This document shows positions 1 through 8,653 of a DNA stretch of 15,502 bases, one piece after another. Below the pieces are notes generated by a model that was not told the origin of the DNA, did not search any database, and worked only from the letters and a program-made list of their open reading frames with translations. How positions within the stretch are numbered: position 1 is the first letter of the stretch; each line of letters starts with the position of its first letter. This stretch comes from Chitinophagaceae bacterium (lineage in GTDB: Bacteria > Bacteroidota > Bacteroidia > Chitinophagales > Chitinophagaceae). Location of the stretch: contig DNMB01000151.1 in the NCBI GenBank assembly GCA_003489485.1, positions 1 through 15,502 on the forward strand, read 5' to 3'. The position numbers and the translations under genes were made by a program.

Positions 1-693
1 ATGATCTCGAATGGTTTCGAGCATGACCAGTGTAACAGGAAGGGTCGCCGCCGGTTGAATTTTTCCGGTAGAGGTCTTTATAAAATCGGCACCCGCCGCA
101 ATGGCCAGCTGACTGGCTTTGCGCACTTCGTCCAAAGAGCCCAGTTCGCCTGTTTCCAATATCACCTTTAACCGGGCCGGTCCGCAGGCGGCCTTGATGG
201 CGGCGATCTCATCAAATACATAAGCGTATTCGCCAGCTAAAAATTTGCCGCGGCTAATCACCATATCGATCTCGTCAGCGCCTTGCGCTACGGCAAATCT
301 TGTCTCGTCTAATTTAATGGATAGGCTGCTTTGTCCCGAAGGGAATGCAGTAGCCACCGAAGCGACTTTTACAGTCGATCCTTCGAGCGCTTTTTTGGCC
401 GTCTGCACATGCGAAGGGTAAACGCAAATGGCAGCCACCGTGGGTAGCCCCTCGAAGGCGTCGTGTAAATGGAGTGCTTTAAAGCACAGCTGCTCAACTT
501 TTCCAACGCTGTCTTTACCCTCGAGCGTGGTCAGGTCTATCATGCTCAGTGTCAATAGAAGTCCCTGCATTTTGCTCGCCGCTTTGATGCTTCGTTTGGT
601 AAAACGTGCAGCCCTTTCTTCGGCACCCGTTTGGTCTATGGGAGGGCCCACCAACAGAGAAGGCTTAAAAACAGCAGGCCTGGCAGTTTTCAT
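1..693 (-). CDS. deoC: Deoxyribose-phosphate aldolase, 3'-truncated by window edge
   Basis: The visible part encodes the first 231 residues of a class I aldolase that splits 2-deoxyribose-5-phosphate into glyceraldehyde-3-phosphate and acetaldehyde in deoxynucleoside catabolism (cytosol). Motifs seen: ICVYP at about residues 89-93, GADEIDMVI at 138-146 with the likely proton-relay Asp143, and DFIKTSTGK at 203-211, whose first Lys (206) matches the Schiff-base lysine of E. coli DeoC (K167) and whose second (211) lies in the phosphate-binding stretch. The second catalytic lysine (K201 in E. coli) would lie beyond position 1, so activity cannot be fully judged. The N-terminus is roughly 40 residues longer than in E. 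coli DeoC. The start is the ATG at 693-691, the only one preceding the conserved fold. It is divergent from the amidohydrolase pair. Family assignment is confident. Confidence 0.93.
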   Translation of the reverse strand, partial: MKTARPAVFKPSLLVGPPIDQTGAEERAARFTKRSIKAASKMQGLLLTLSMIDLTTLEGKDSVGKVEQLCFKALHLHDAFEGLPTVAAICVYPSHVQTAKKALEGSTVKVASVATAFPSGQSSLSIKLDETRFAVAQGADEIDMVISRGKFLAGEYAYVFDEIAAIKAACGPARLKVILETGELGSLDEVRKASQLAIAAGADFIKTSTGKIQPAATLPVTLVMLETIRDH

Positions 694-751
694 GATAGAC
701 TTTGTTGGTTAAAAATAAAACTAAATAGTTATCATTGTTGCCCGTTTCTGC

Positions 752-759
752 TAACTTTC
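752..759 (+). promoter_or_regulatory. Possible -7 box of the amidohydrolase pair
   Basis: TAACTTTC matches 7 of 8 positions of the Bacteroidota -7 element TAnnTTTG and ends 14 nt before the ATG at 774. No TTTG is seen at the usual spacing upstream; the nearest TTG triplets (735-740) are too close. The 80-nt gap to the divergent deoC gene (694-773) is AT-rich and must hold promoters for both directions, but nothing stronger is visible. Confidence 0.3.
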
Positions 760-773
760 ATAAAAAACCAAAC

Positions 774-3700
774 ATGGCCTATAATAGAATTCTATGTCTC
801 CTGCTGTTGCTATGCAGTGGACAGCTGCTAATGGCACAAGCCACCTTTCCGGAAAATGGAGTGGCCGACCCTCGAGTGGGTTATTACGCATTTACACATG
901 CCACGCTGGTAAAGGATGCCTCGACCACTCTTACCGATGCGACCCTTGTCATCAAAGACGGCCGCATCGTAGCCGTGGGTTCGGGCTTACCCGTTCCGAC
1001 TGGTGCCGTTGCCATCGATTGCAAAGGCAAATACATCTACCCCTCTTTTATTGACCTTTACGCCGAATACGGTATCCCTTCTGCCACTCGCACGCCGGGT
1101 GGTGGTGGAGGCGGGGGCTTCGATTTCTTGAGGCCCTCTCAACTAGAGTCCAATCAAAAAGGTCCGTATGGTTGGAACCAGGCAATTCGCAGCGATGTGC
1201 AGGCGCATACTCAGTTTGCCGCAGACGACAGCAAGGCAAAATCTCTTCGTGAGCTGGGCTTCGGCACCGTGCTGACCCACGTGCGCGATGGAATAGCAAG
1301 AGGAACCGGTGTAGCGGTCACACTGGCCAATGAAAAAGAGAATCTTATTATCTTAAAAGACAAGGCATCTGCTCATTACTCATTCAATAAAGGCAGTTCG
1401 CAGCAAAGCTATCCCAGCTCCATGATGGGTTCCATTGCGCTGCTGCGTCAAACCTTTCTAGATGCACAGTGGTACAAGACACAGCCCGCCGAAGAAGGGG
1501 TAAACCTAACGCTCAAGTCGTGGAACGAAAATCAATCGCTGCCGCAGATCTTTGAGGCTGGTGACAAATGGAATGTGTTGCGCGCAGATCGTATAGGAGA
1601 CGAGTTCGGTGTTCAGTATATTATAAAAGCCGGTCAAACGGAGTACCAGCGCATCGCTGATATGAAGGCGACCAGGGCAGCCTTTATTTTACCGCTTAAT
1701 TTTCCATTGGCGCAAGATGTTGAGGATCCCGCCGAAGCTCGTTTTGTAGCTCTTAACGATATGAAGCATTGGGAGCTGGCTCCCACCGGTCCTGCTGCCT
1801 TTGAGAAAGCCGGTATTCCTTTTTGTCTTACCACTTCCGATCTAAGCAACACAAGCAGCTTTACTCGCAACTTGCAAAAAGCCAGAGAATACGGGTTAAG
1901 TGATGCCGCTGCGCTAGAGGCGCTCACTCGCACACCCGCAACATTGCTGGGATTACAAGATAAAGTAGGCAGCCTCGACGTAGGCAAGATGGCCAATTTC
2001 TTGGTCACCACCGGCCCCATCTTTCAAGACAAAACATTGTTGTTGCAAAATTGGATACAGGGTATAAAATATACGATCAAAGAAGATGCCGCTGCGGCAA
2101 ATGGGCTCTATCAACTTGTTGTCAACACCGCTACCGGAAAAGAGACCTACCAGCTCGAAATGAAATCTATAAGCAGTGCTAGCGTATACACAAAAGATAC
2201 ACTGCTTTCTAAGTTCAGCTTCGATGGTAAGCAGGTCAAGATCAGTTTTGCACCCGCTCCTGCTCGTCAGCGTCCTGCCATGCCCGATAGTGCGCGCAGG
2301 AATTTCGGCGGAGCCGCCTCCCGCTTTATGGGTGGGGCAGAACAACCCCTACCGGCCTCTGCCACTCGTTTGAGCGGTATTGCCAATGGCACAGAATGGA
2401 ATGGAGTGGGCACCGACTCGCTGGGTAACCCGCTTACCTGGACTGCCACATTGGTCAAATTGAGCACACCTGCCGCTGCAGACTCGGCCAAGAAAAAAGA
2501 TATGCCGCTAGTAGGAAAGGTGATCTATCCTTTTGTTCCCTTTGGATGGGAAGAGGGCAGTCAACCCAAGACAGAGACCATTCTCATCAAAAATGCAACG
2601 GTGTGGACCAACGAAAAAGAAGGAGTGCTCAAGGAAACCGATGTATTGCTCAAGGGAGGAAAAATTGCAGCGGTCGGAAAGAATTTGTCCGATCCTGAGG
2701 CCAAGGTCATCGATGGCACCGGAAAGCACGTTACGCCTGGTATCATAGACGAGCATTCTCATATTGCTGCGGCCTCCATTAACGAGGGAGGACAGTCGGT
2801 AACAAGCGAAGTGCGCATTGCCGATAATTTGAATCCGGATGATATCAATATCTATCGCCAGTTGAGCGGAGGGGTTACCACCTCTCATATCTTACACGGA
2901 TCTGCCAATACCATTGGCGGACAAACCCAGTTGATCAAACTCCGTTGGGGAGCCGGCGATGAGGACCTTAAGTTCAAAGGCTGGCCCGGACAGATCAAAT
3001 TTGCATTGGGTGAGAACGTAAAGCGTTCCTCTTCTCCTTTGGGCAATAATCGTTATCCCGACACAAGAATGGGCGTGGAGCAGATATTGGTCGATGCCTT
3101 TACTCGTGCCAAAGATTATCAACGTGCCTGGGCCGCGTACGAAACGAACAAGAAGGCCTACGAGAGCGCCAAGAACAAAAAAGGCCTGAGCATGCCGATT
3201 GCTCCTCGCAGAGATCTCGAACTCGACGCACTGGTAGAGATCCTTGAGAAAAAAAGATTCATTACCTGTCACTCTTACGTGCAAAGCGAGATCAACTCCG
3301 CTATGGAAGTAGCCAACCGCATGGGATATACGGTAAATACCTTTACTCATATTCTAGAAGGATACAAAGTGGCCGACAAAATGAAAGAGCATGGATCGTT
3401 CGCATCCACTTTCTCTGATTGGTGGGCCTATAAGATGGAAGTTGAAGACGCCATTCCCTACAATGCTGCGATCATGCAGCGAGTTGGCCTAACGGTCGCT
3501 ATAAATAGTGATGATGCCGAGATGGCCCGTCGCTTGAACCAGGAGGCCGCCAAGATCGTCAAGTACGGTGGTGTGACCGAAGAAGAGGCTCTGAAGATGG
3601 TGACCCTCAATCCTGCCATTATGTTACATGTAGACGATAAAGTAGGAAGTCTTCGCACCGGCAAGGATGCCGACGTGGTGCTGTGGAGCGACAATCCGCT

Positions 3701-3953
3701 GAGCATCTACGCAAAATCGCTCCATACTATCGTTGATGGAACCATTTATTTCGATAGAGTACGCGATGAGCAGTTGCAAAAGCAAGTAGAGGCAGAGAGG
3801 CTGCGACTGGTTCGCAAAATGAACGGCGAAAAGCGCTCCGGTGCACCCACCATTCCTGCCCAACCCAGTTATCAGCTCATGCACACGTGCCACGATCATG
3901 GTCATAGCCATGGACTGCTCGTAATTGATAACGATGAAAACCAACAAGATTAA
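774..3953 (+). CDS. Exported two-domain amidohydrolase-family protein
   Basis: A 1059-aa protein with two amidohydrolase-like halves. Residues 1-21 form a signal peptide (Leu-rich core, LLMAQA), so it acts in the periplasm or outside. The N-half (about 35-435) keeps the family outline (TDATLVIKDGRIVAVG, later VGSLDVGKMANF) but reads PSFIDLYAEYG where the metal-binding HxH should be, so it is probably inactive. A Gly run at 109-115 follows. The linker (440-600) includes a Pro/Ala/Gly-rich stretch. The C-half (601-1000) looks catalytic: IIDEHSH (His661, His663), HGSANTIGG (708-716), FALGEN, CHSY (His833), FTHILEGYKVAD (His859) and NSDD (Asp913). This resembles imidazolonepropionase-like amidohydrolases; the substrate is unknown. 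The C-terminus has a His-rich tail (1037-1046). The ATG at 774 is chosen over the TTG at 735 because it starts the signal peptide directly. Confidence 0.9.
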   Translation: MAYNRILCLLLLLCSGQLLMAQATFPENGVADPRVGYYAFTHATLVKDASTTLTDATLVIKDGRIVAVGSGLPVPTGAVAIDCKGKYIYPSFIDLYAEYGIPSATRTPGGGGGGGFDFLRPSQLESNQKGPYGWNQAIRSDVQAHTQFAADDSKAKSLRELGFGTVLTHVRDGIARGTGVAVTLANEKENLIILKDKASAHYSFNKGSSQQSYPSSMMGSIALLRQTFLDAQWYKTQPAEEGVNLTLKSWNENQSLPQIFEAGDKWNVLRADRIGDEFGVQYIIKAGQTEYQRIADMKATRAAFILPLNFPLAQDVEDPAEARFVALNDMKHWELAPTGPAAFEKAGIPFCLTTSDLSNTSSFTRNLQKAREYGLSDAAALEALTRTPATLLGLQDKVGSLDVGKMANFLVTTGPIFQDKTLLLQNWIQGIKYTIKEDAAAANGLYQLVVNTATGKETYQLEMKSISSASVYTKDTLLSKFSFDGKQVKISFAPAPARQRPAMPDSARRNFGGAASRFMGGAEQPLPASATRLSGIANGTEWNGVGTDSLGNPLTWTATLVKLSTPAAADSAKKKDMPLVGKVIYPFVPFGWEEGSQPKTETILIKNATVWTNEKEGVLKETDVLLKGGKIAAVGKNLSDPEAKVIDGTGKHVTPGIIDEHSHIAAASINEGGQSVTSEVRIADNLNPDDINIYRQLSGGVTTSHILHGSANTIGGQTQLIKLRWGAGDEDLKFKGWPGQIKFALGENVKRSSSPLGNNRYPDTRMGVEQILVDAFTRAKDYQRAWAAYETNKKAYESAKNKKGLSMPIAPRRDLELDALVEILEKKRFITCHSYVQSEINSAMEVANRMGYTVNTFTHILEGYKVADKMKEHGSFASTFSDWWAYKMEVEDAIPYNAAIMQRVGLTVAINSDDAEMARRLNQEAAKIVKYGGVTEEEALKMVTLNPAIMLHVDDKVGSLRTGKDADVVLWSDNPLSIYAKSLHTIVDGTIYFDRVRDEQLQKQVEAERLRLVRKMNGEKRSGAPTIPAQPSYQLMHTCHDHGHSHGLLVIDNDENQQD

Positions 3954-3964
3954 AATTGACCCTT

Positions 3965-5299
3965 ATGCAAAAGATATTTTTATCCATTACCCTGGCTCTT
4001 TCTGTTTGTGTTTTGCAGGCGCAAGAGACCGTCTTGCCTGCCAAAGAGCAAAAGGGATCGTACTATTTGACCAACGCCACCATTCATGTGGGCAATGGCC
4101 AGGTGATCAGCAAAGGATCCATTAAAGTGACCAACGGAAAGATCGAGGCCGTTGGAAATAATATTGTAATTCCTGCCGATGCGATGGTTACCGACCTGCA
4201 GGGGCAAGACCTGTACCCTGGTTTGATCTTACCCAATAGCAGTTTAGGATTGAACGAGATCAGTTCGGTTCGCGCCACACAAGATGCCAGAGAGATCGGT
4301 GAACTCAATCCAAGCGTTCGCTCGATCGTGGCCTACAATTCTGATTCTAAAGTTATCAATACCCTTCGCTCCAATGGGATCTTGCTGGCCAATGTTGTGC
4401 CGCAGGGAAATTTCGTGGCCGGTAGTTCTTCTGTGGTGCAGTTAGATGCCTGGAACTGGGAAGATGCCGCTTATAGTACCGATGCAGGCATGCATGTATA
4501 CATGCCATCGTTATTGCCTCGTCCGGCCTTTGGTGGCAGGGGAGGTGGTTTTGGTGGATTTGGCGGTGGCCAGGCTGCCGGAGATCCCGTTAAGGAAGGA
4601 CTGGAAAAAATTGAAGGACTTAAATCTTTTTTCAGAGAAGCCAGTGTCTATTACCAGCTCTCATCGCCCGAGAAAACCAATCTGAAGTTCGAGGCGGTTC
4701 GTTCGTTGCTCAATAAGAAGCAGCGTCTTTATGTACATGCCAACACCGTGCGTCAGATTCTGGTGGCCCTTGACTTTGTCAAAGAATTTGGATTTGATAT
4801 GGTGATCGTTGGTGGTAGTGAAAGTTACCAAGTGGCCGATCTGCTTCGTGAGCATAAGGTCTCGGTCATCTTACAACAACCTCATAGCTTGCCCACTGCC
4901 ACTGATGATGATGTGGACCAGCCCTACAAGACCGCTGCGCAGTTGCAAAAGGCCGGTGTACTTTTCGCTATTTCGGATGATGACTCACAGACACGTGGGC
5001 GCAACCTTCCGTTCAATGCGGGAACCGCTGCAGCCTATGGGCTGGATAAAGAAGAGGCCCTGGCCGCCATCACGCTCAATGCAGCTCGAATTATGGGAGT
5101 GGCCGATAAAACAGGTAGTATCGAAGTGGGAAAGGATGCCAACATTGTGGTGAGCAATGGCGATCTGCTCGATATGCGCAGCAGTAATGTAACGGCAGCC
5201 TATATCCAGGGTCGTAAAATAGATCTGACCGATAAGCACAAGCTTCTCAACGATCGCTTCGAGCAGAAATACGAGATAAAGCCAAAGAAGGGATTCTGA
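3965..5299 (+). CDS. Exported amidohydrolase-like protein, probably lacking a metal site
   Basis: A 444-aa protein with a signal peptide (MQKIFLSITLALSVCVLQA, then Gln-Glu). It has one amidohydrolase-like domain: an N-terminal beta part (SIKVTNGKIEAVGN, about 52-65), then LYPGLILPNSSLGL (83-96) where active members have an HxH motif. The C-terminal hallmarks LNAARIMGVADKTGSIEVGKDAN (371-393) are intact. One histidine remains in LYVHANT (258), SDDD stands at 337-340, and the other expected histidine is not visible after FDMVIVGG. A Gly/Phe-rich loop occupies about 189-206. It resembles the N-half of the upstream protein in order and content. The ATG at 3965 is preferred to the TTG at 3956 because the signal peptide begins there; the 11-nt gap implies translation coupled to the upstream gene. 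It may be a non-catalytic partner or binding subunit. Its stop is 3 nt from the converging secA stop. Confidence 0.87.
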   Translation: MQKIFLSITLALSVCVLQAQETVLPAKEQKGSYYLTNATIHVGNGQVISKGSIKVTNGKIEAVGNNIVIPADAMVTDLQGQDLYPGLILPNSSLGLNEISSVRATQDAREIGELNPSVRSIVAYNSDSKVINTLRSNGILLANVVPQGNFVAGSSSVVQLDAWNWEDAAYSTDAGMHVYMPSLLPRPAFGGRGGGFGGFGGGQAAGDPVKEGLEKIEGLKSFFREASVYYQLSSPEKTNLKFEAVRSLLNKKQRLYVHANTVRQILVALDFVKEFGFDMVIVGGSESYQVADLLREHKVSVILQQPHSLPTATDDDVDQPYKTAAQLQKAGVLFAISDDDSQTRGRNLPFNAGTAAAYGLDKEEALAAITLNAARIMGVADKTGSIEVGKDANIVVSNGDLLDMRSSNVTAAYIQGRKIDLTDKHKLLNDRFEQKYEIKPKKGF

Positions 5300-5302
5300 T
5301 CG

Positions 5303-8300
5303 TTACTCTCTTCCGTGACATTGCTTGAACTTCTTGCCACTTCCGCAAGGGCAAGGGTCATTACGGCCAATGCGGGGGCCTGCCGTTATAGGAGCGGGCC
5401 GGTCATTCTCGTTGGCCGCATAATCCTCGCCAGCCTTGTCTACTTCTTCTTTGTTGGCGCGCATCCGACTCATATCGGTTCGTTGCTGTCTTCCTTCGCG
5501 CAAGGGGGCCTCGGCGGCCTGTGCCGGCAATGCGGAACGACATAAGAAGTCAACGATATTCTTATTGAGCTCGGCCGTCATGTTTCTAAATAGCTGATAG
5601 GCCTCCATCTTATAGATCACCAATGGATCTTTTTGCTCTAGATAAGCTGTTTGTACGCTTTGCTTCAGGTCGTCCATGGCGCGCAGATGCTCTTTCCAAG
5701 CATCATCTATAACGGCCAGGGTAATGGTTTTTTCCAATGACTGGCCCAGCTCAGCGCCATCGCTTTGAATATTTTTGCTCAGGTTGACCAATACATTGTA
5801 ACCTTTTCTTCCGTCGGTAAAGGGAACCACCACGTTCTCGATCTGCTGTCCTTGCGTTAGGCGAATGTTCTTGAAAACGGGAACCGATTGTTGCTGCAAT
5901 ATTTTTTTGTGCTCGGTATAGCGATGTGTGGCCTCACGGTAGAGTTGATCGGCCACCTTGTCGGCGTCTTCTTTTAAAAAGGCTTGTTCTGTTATGGATG
6001 TTTCCAGGCCAAAGTTCATGATACAGGCCATTTTGAAACCTTCATAATCGCCCTGCTCGCGGAACGATCCCACGAGACCCTCTGCAATAGAGGCAAATGC
6101 CGTGTCGATGTCTAGGGCAAGTCGTTCACCAAAAAGGGCATGGTTACGTCTTTTGTAAACGGCGTTACGTTGCATGTTCATAACGTCGTCGTATTCGAGC
6201 AACCGCTTGCGGATACCAAAATTGTTTTCCTCTACTTTTTTCTGTGCACGCTGAATGCTGTTGCTGATCATGCTGTGCTGAATCACATCACCTTCTTTGT
6301 ATCCGAGCTTATCCATGAGTCCTGCGATTCGCTCACTGCCGAACATGCGCATCAGGTCGTCTTCTAGCGAAACATAGAATTGGCTACTGCCCGGATCGCC
6401 CTGGCGACCGGCACGGCCTCGCAGCTGTCTGTCTACCCGGCGGCTCTCGTGTCGCTCGGTACCGATGATGGCCAGCCCTCCGGCTTCTTTAACACCCGGT
6501 CCGAGTTTAATATCGGTTCCTCTACCCGCCATGTTGGTGGCGATCGTTACCGCACCGGCCAGTCCTGCCTCGGTAACCACTTGTGCTTCGCGGGCATGCT
6601 GCTTTGCGTTGAGTACGTTGTGGGGGATCTTTTTCTGTTGGAGCATCCTGCTGAGCAGTTCGCTCACCTCTACAGAAGTGGTGCCCACCAGACAGGGTCT
6701 GCCTGCATTACGAAGCGCTTCGATCTCGTCGATAACAGCCTTGTACTTTTCTCTCTTTGTCTTGTACACCAGGTCGTCGCGATCTTGACGGATCATGCTG
6801 ATGTGAGTAGGAATGCTCACCACATCTAATTTGTAGATGCTCCATAACTCAGCGGCCTCCGTTTCGGCCGTACCGGTCATACCGGCCAGCTTATGATACA
6901 TTCTGAAATAATTCTGCAACGTAATGGTCGCATAGGTCTGTGTGGCCGCTTCGATCTTTACATTCTCCTTTGCCTCTAGCGCCTGGTGCAGGCCGTCACT
7001 GTAGCGGCGGCCCTCCATGATACGACCGGTTTGTTCATCTACGATCTTGATGGCCCCGTCAATGATCACATACTCTACGTCTTTGGCAAAAAGTGTATAG
7101 GCCTTTAGCAGTTGTTGTACCGTATGGATCCGATCGGCTTTTTGCGAGTACTCGTTGAGTAGCGCCTCTTTTTGCTGTAAAAGTTCTTCGTTGGCGGCGG
7201 CACTTTTTTCTACCTCGGCCAACTTTACGCCAATGTCCGGCAGAACGAAGAACTCCGGATCTTCTCCGCTACGGGTAATCGCAGCCAGTCCTTTGTCGGT
7301 AAGATCTACCGAGTTGTTCTTTTCGTCAATATGAAAAAGCAGCTCTTCGTCGACCACATGCATCAATCGTTGTTGGTCCTGCAAATAATAGTTCTCGGCC
7401 TTCTGCATTTTTACTTTAATGCCGGGTTCGCTGAGGTATTTGATGACCGGCCCGTATTTGGGAAGTCCACGATGCGCACGGTACAGATAAAGTCCGCCCT
7501 CCTTAGGATCGTCTTTTCCCTCACCGATCAGCCGCTTGGCCTCGTTCAGACAATTGCGAACGATCTTTTCTTGCTCTGTGACCAGCTGCTGAATGCGGGG
7601 CTTGTGAATATGATATTGCTGGTCTTCTCCCTTGGGGACCGGACCCGAAATGATCAGTGGTGTTCTGGCATCGTCTATCAATACGGAGTCTACCTCGTCG
7701 ACCATCGCAAAGTGATGCTTGCGTTGCACCATCTCTTCGGGATTGTGGACCATATTGTCGCGCAGGTAATCAAATCCAAATTCGTTGTTGGTGCCGTAGG
7801 TAATATCGGCCAGGTAGGCTTTTCTTCTCTCTTCGCTGTTGGGTTGATGCTTATCGATGCAGTCTACCGTAATGCCAAGCCATTCAAAGAGGGTGCCGTT
7901 CCACTCCTGGTCACGTCGGGCCAGGTAGTCATTTACAGTTACCAGGTGAACCCCTTGGGCAGGTAGAGCATTTAAGTAAGCAGGAAGGGTAGAGACCAAG
8001 GTTTTTCCTTCTCCCGTAGCCATCTCTGCGATCTTGCCCTGATGTAAGACTATACCCCCTATCAATTGCACATCGTAGTGAACCATGTTCCAGGTAATGC
8101 TGGCTCCGGCAGCGGTCCAGCTGTTCTGGTAGATCGCCTGATCGCCCTCGATGGTAATGTAATTTCTTTTAACGCTCAGGTCGCGGTCAAGTGCGGTGGC
8201 GGTAGAGGTGAGCGTAGAATTTTCTTTAAAGCGCCGGGCCGCCTCTTTAACAACGGCAAATGCCTCGGGCAGCAGCTCGTTGAGCACCTGTTCAATCTGC

Positions 8301-8596
8301 TGATTTCTCTCTTTTCGAAGTTGGTCGACCTCTTGGTAAATGGCATCTTTGCCCGTCAGGTCTTCGAAAGAGAGTTGCTCGGCCGCTTGATTCTTATCGG
8401 CGATCTCTTGGTCGATGGCTTGCAGGTGTGCCTTGATCCGCTCTCTGAATTCGCCCGTTTTGCCTCGGAGCTCATCGTTGCTCAGCTGTTGATAACTAGT
8501 AAAGAACTGGTTGATCTGGCCTACAAGAGGCTCAATTTTGCGCACGTCCTTTTCGGACTTGCTGCCGCCGAATAATTTTGACAGGTAACCTAGCAT
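5303..8596 (-). CDS. secA: Preprotein translocase ATPase SecA
   Basis: The motor ATPase that drives unfolded preproteins through SecYEG at the inner membrane. The 1097-aa protein starts MLGYLSKLFG. Motifs: Walker A TGEGKT at 194-199, VTVNDYLARRD at 219-229, DEVD Walker B at 300-303, RRYSDGLHQALEAKE at 530-544, MTGTA at 573-577, TNMAGRGTDI at 687-696, and QLRGRAGRQGDPG at 724-736. The C-terminus is a zinc-binding SEC-C motif with Cys1082, Cys1084, Cys1093 and His1094, which binds SecB or ribosomes in other species. It is about 200 residues longer than E. coli SecA: roughly 90 before Walker A and roughly 100 between Walker B and MTGTA, in the preprotein-binding region; such enlargement is usual in Bacteroidota. 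The ATG at 8596 is chosen over the in-frame TTG at 8617, which would add an atypical 7-residue leader. It is divergent from atpG. Confidence 0.98.
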   Translation of the reverse strand: MLGYLSKLFGGSKSEKDVRKIEPLVGQINQFFTSYQQLSNDELRGKTGEFRERIKAHLQAIDQEIADKNQAAEQLSFEDLTGKDAIYQEVDQLRKERNQQIEQVLNELLPEAFAVVKEAARRFKENSTLTSTATALDRDLSVKRNYITIEGDQAIYQNSWTAAGASITWNMVHYDVQLIGGIVLHQGKIAEMATGEGKTLVSTLPAYLNALPAQGVHLVTVNDYLARRDQEWNGTLFEWLGITVDCIDKHQPNSEERRKAYLADITYGTNNEFGFDYLRDNMVHNPEEMVQRKHHFAMVDEVDSVLIDDARTPLIISGPVPKGEDQQYHIHKPRIQQLVTEQEKIVRNCLNEAKRLIGEGKDDPKEGGLYLYRAHRGLPKYGPVIKYLSEPGIKVKMQKAENYYLQDQQRLMHVVDEELLFHIDEKNNSVDLTDKGLAAITRSGEDPEFFVLPDIGVKLAEVEKSAAANEELLQQKEALLNEYSQKADRIHTVQQLLKAYTLFAKDVEYVIIDGAIKIVDEQTGRIMEGRRYSDGLHQALEAKENVKIEAATQTYATITLQNYFRMYHKLAGMTGTAETEAAELWSIYKLDVVSIPTHISMIRQDRDDLVYKTKREKYKAVIDEIEALRNAGRPCLVGTTSVEVSELLSRMLQQKKIPHNVLNAKQHAREAQVVTEAGLAGAVTIATNMAGRGTDIKLGPGVKEAGGLAIIGTERHESRRVDRQLRGRAGRQGDPGSSQFYVSLEDDLMRMFGSERIAGLMDKLGYKEGDVIQHSMISNSIQRAQKKVEENNFGIRKRLLEYDDVMNMQRNAVYKRRNHALFGERLALDIDTAFASIAEGLVGSFREQGDYEGFKMACIMNFGLETSITEQAFLKEDADKVADQLYREATHRYTEHKKILQQQSVPVFKNIRLTQGQQIENVVVPFTDGRKGYNVLVNLSKNIQSDGAELGQSLEKTITLAVIDDAWKEHLRAMDDLKQSVQTAYLEQKDPLVIYKMEAYQLFRNMTAELNKNIVDFLCRSALPAQAAEAPLREGRQQRTDMSRMRANKEEVDKAGEDYAANENDRPAPITAGPRIGRNDPCPCGSGKKFKQCHGRE

Positions 8597-8603
8597 AAGT
8601 GGG

Positions 8604-8611
8604 CAAAGATA
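8604..8611 (-). promoter_or_regulatory. Putative -7 box for secA
   Basis: On the minus strand this reads TATCTTTG, a full match to TAnnTTTG. It ends only 7 nt before the secA ATG at 8596, so transcription from it would give a leaderless or nearly leaderless message. No TTTG stands about 20 nt upstream; the nearest useful one (8644-8641) is 29 nt away, which weakens the call. Confidence 0.45.
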
Positions 8612-8627
8612 AGCCAAAAAAAACCCA

Positions 8628-8635
8628 TAACTTTG
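8628..8635 (+). promoter_or_regulatory. Putative -7 box for atpG
   Basis: TAACTTTG is a full match to the Bacteroidota -7 element TAnnTTTG, 18 nt before the atpG ATG, followed by a C run. A -33 TTTG is not visible at standard spacing. It lies back to back with the secA box in the 57-nt intergenic gap. Confidence 0.55.
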
Positions 8636-8653
8636 CCCCCCAAATAAGCATTC

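Noticed and set aside
428..831. Two plus-strand frames over deoC and the first intergenic gap
   Set aside because: The first is antisense to conserved DeoC sequence; the second runs through promoter DNA and out of frame into the amidohydrolase gene.
3925..4125. 66-aa frame beginning in the end of the first amidohydrolase gene, with an ATG at 3934
   Set aside because: It runs out of frame through the signal peptide of the second amidohydrolase gene; the 3965 start with its clean signal peptide explains the region better.
7331..7966. 211-aa open frame on the plus strand inside secA
   Set aside because: It is fully antisense to conserved SecA sequence, has no family motif and its residues mirror the SecA codon pattern, so it is a shadow frame.
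8066..8575. 169-aa open frame on the plus strand inside secA
   Set aside because: Antisense to the SecA N-terminal region, Leu/Val-rich from complement codons, with no own start context; a shadow frame.
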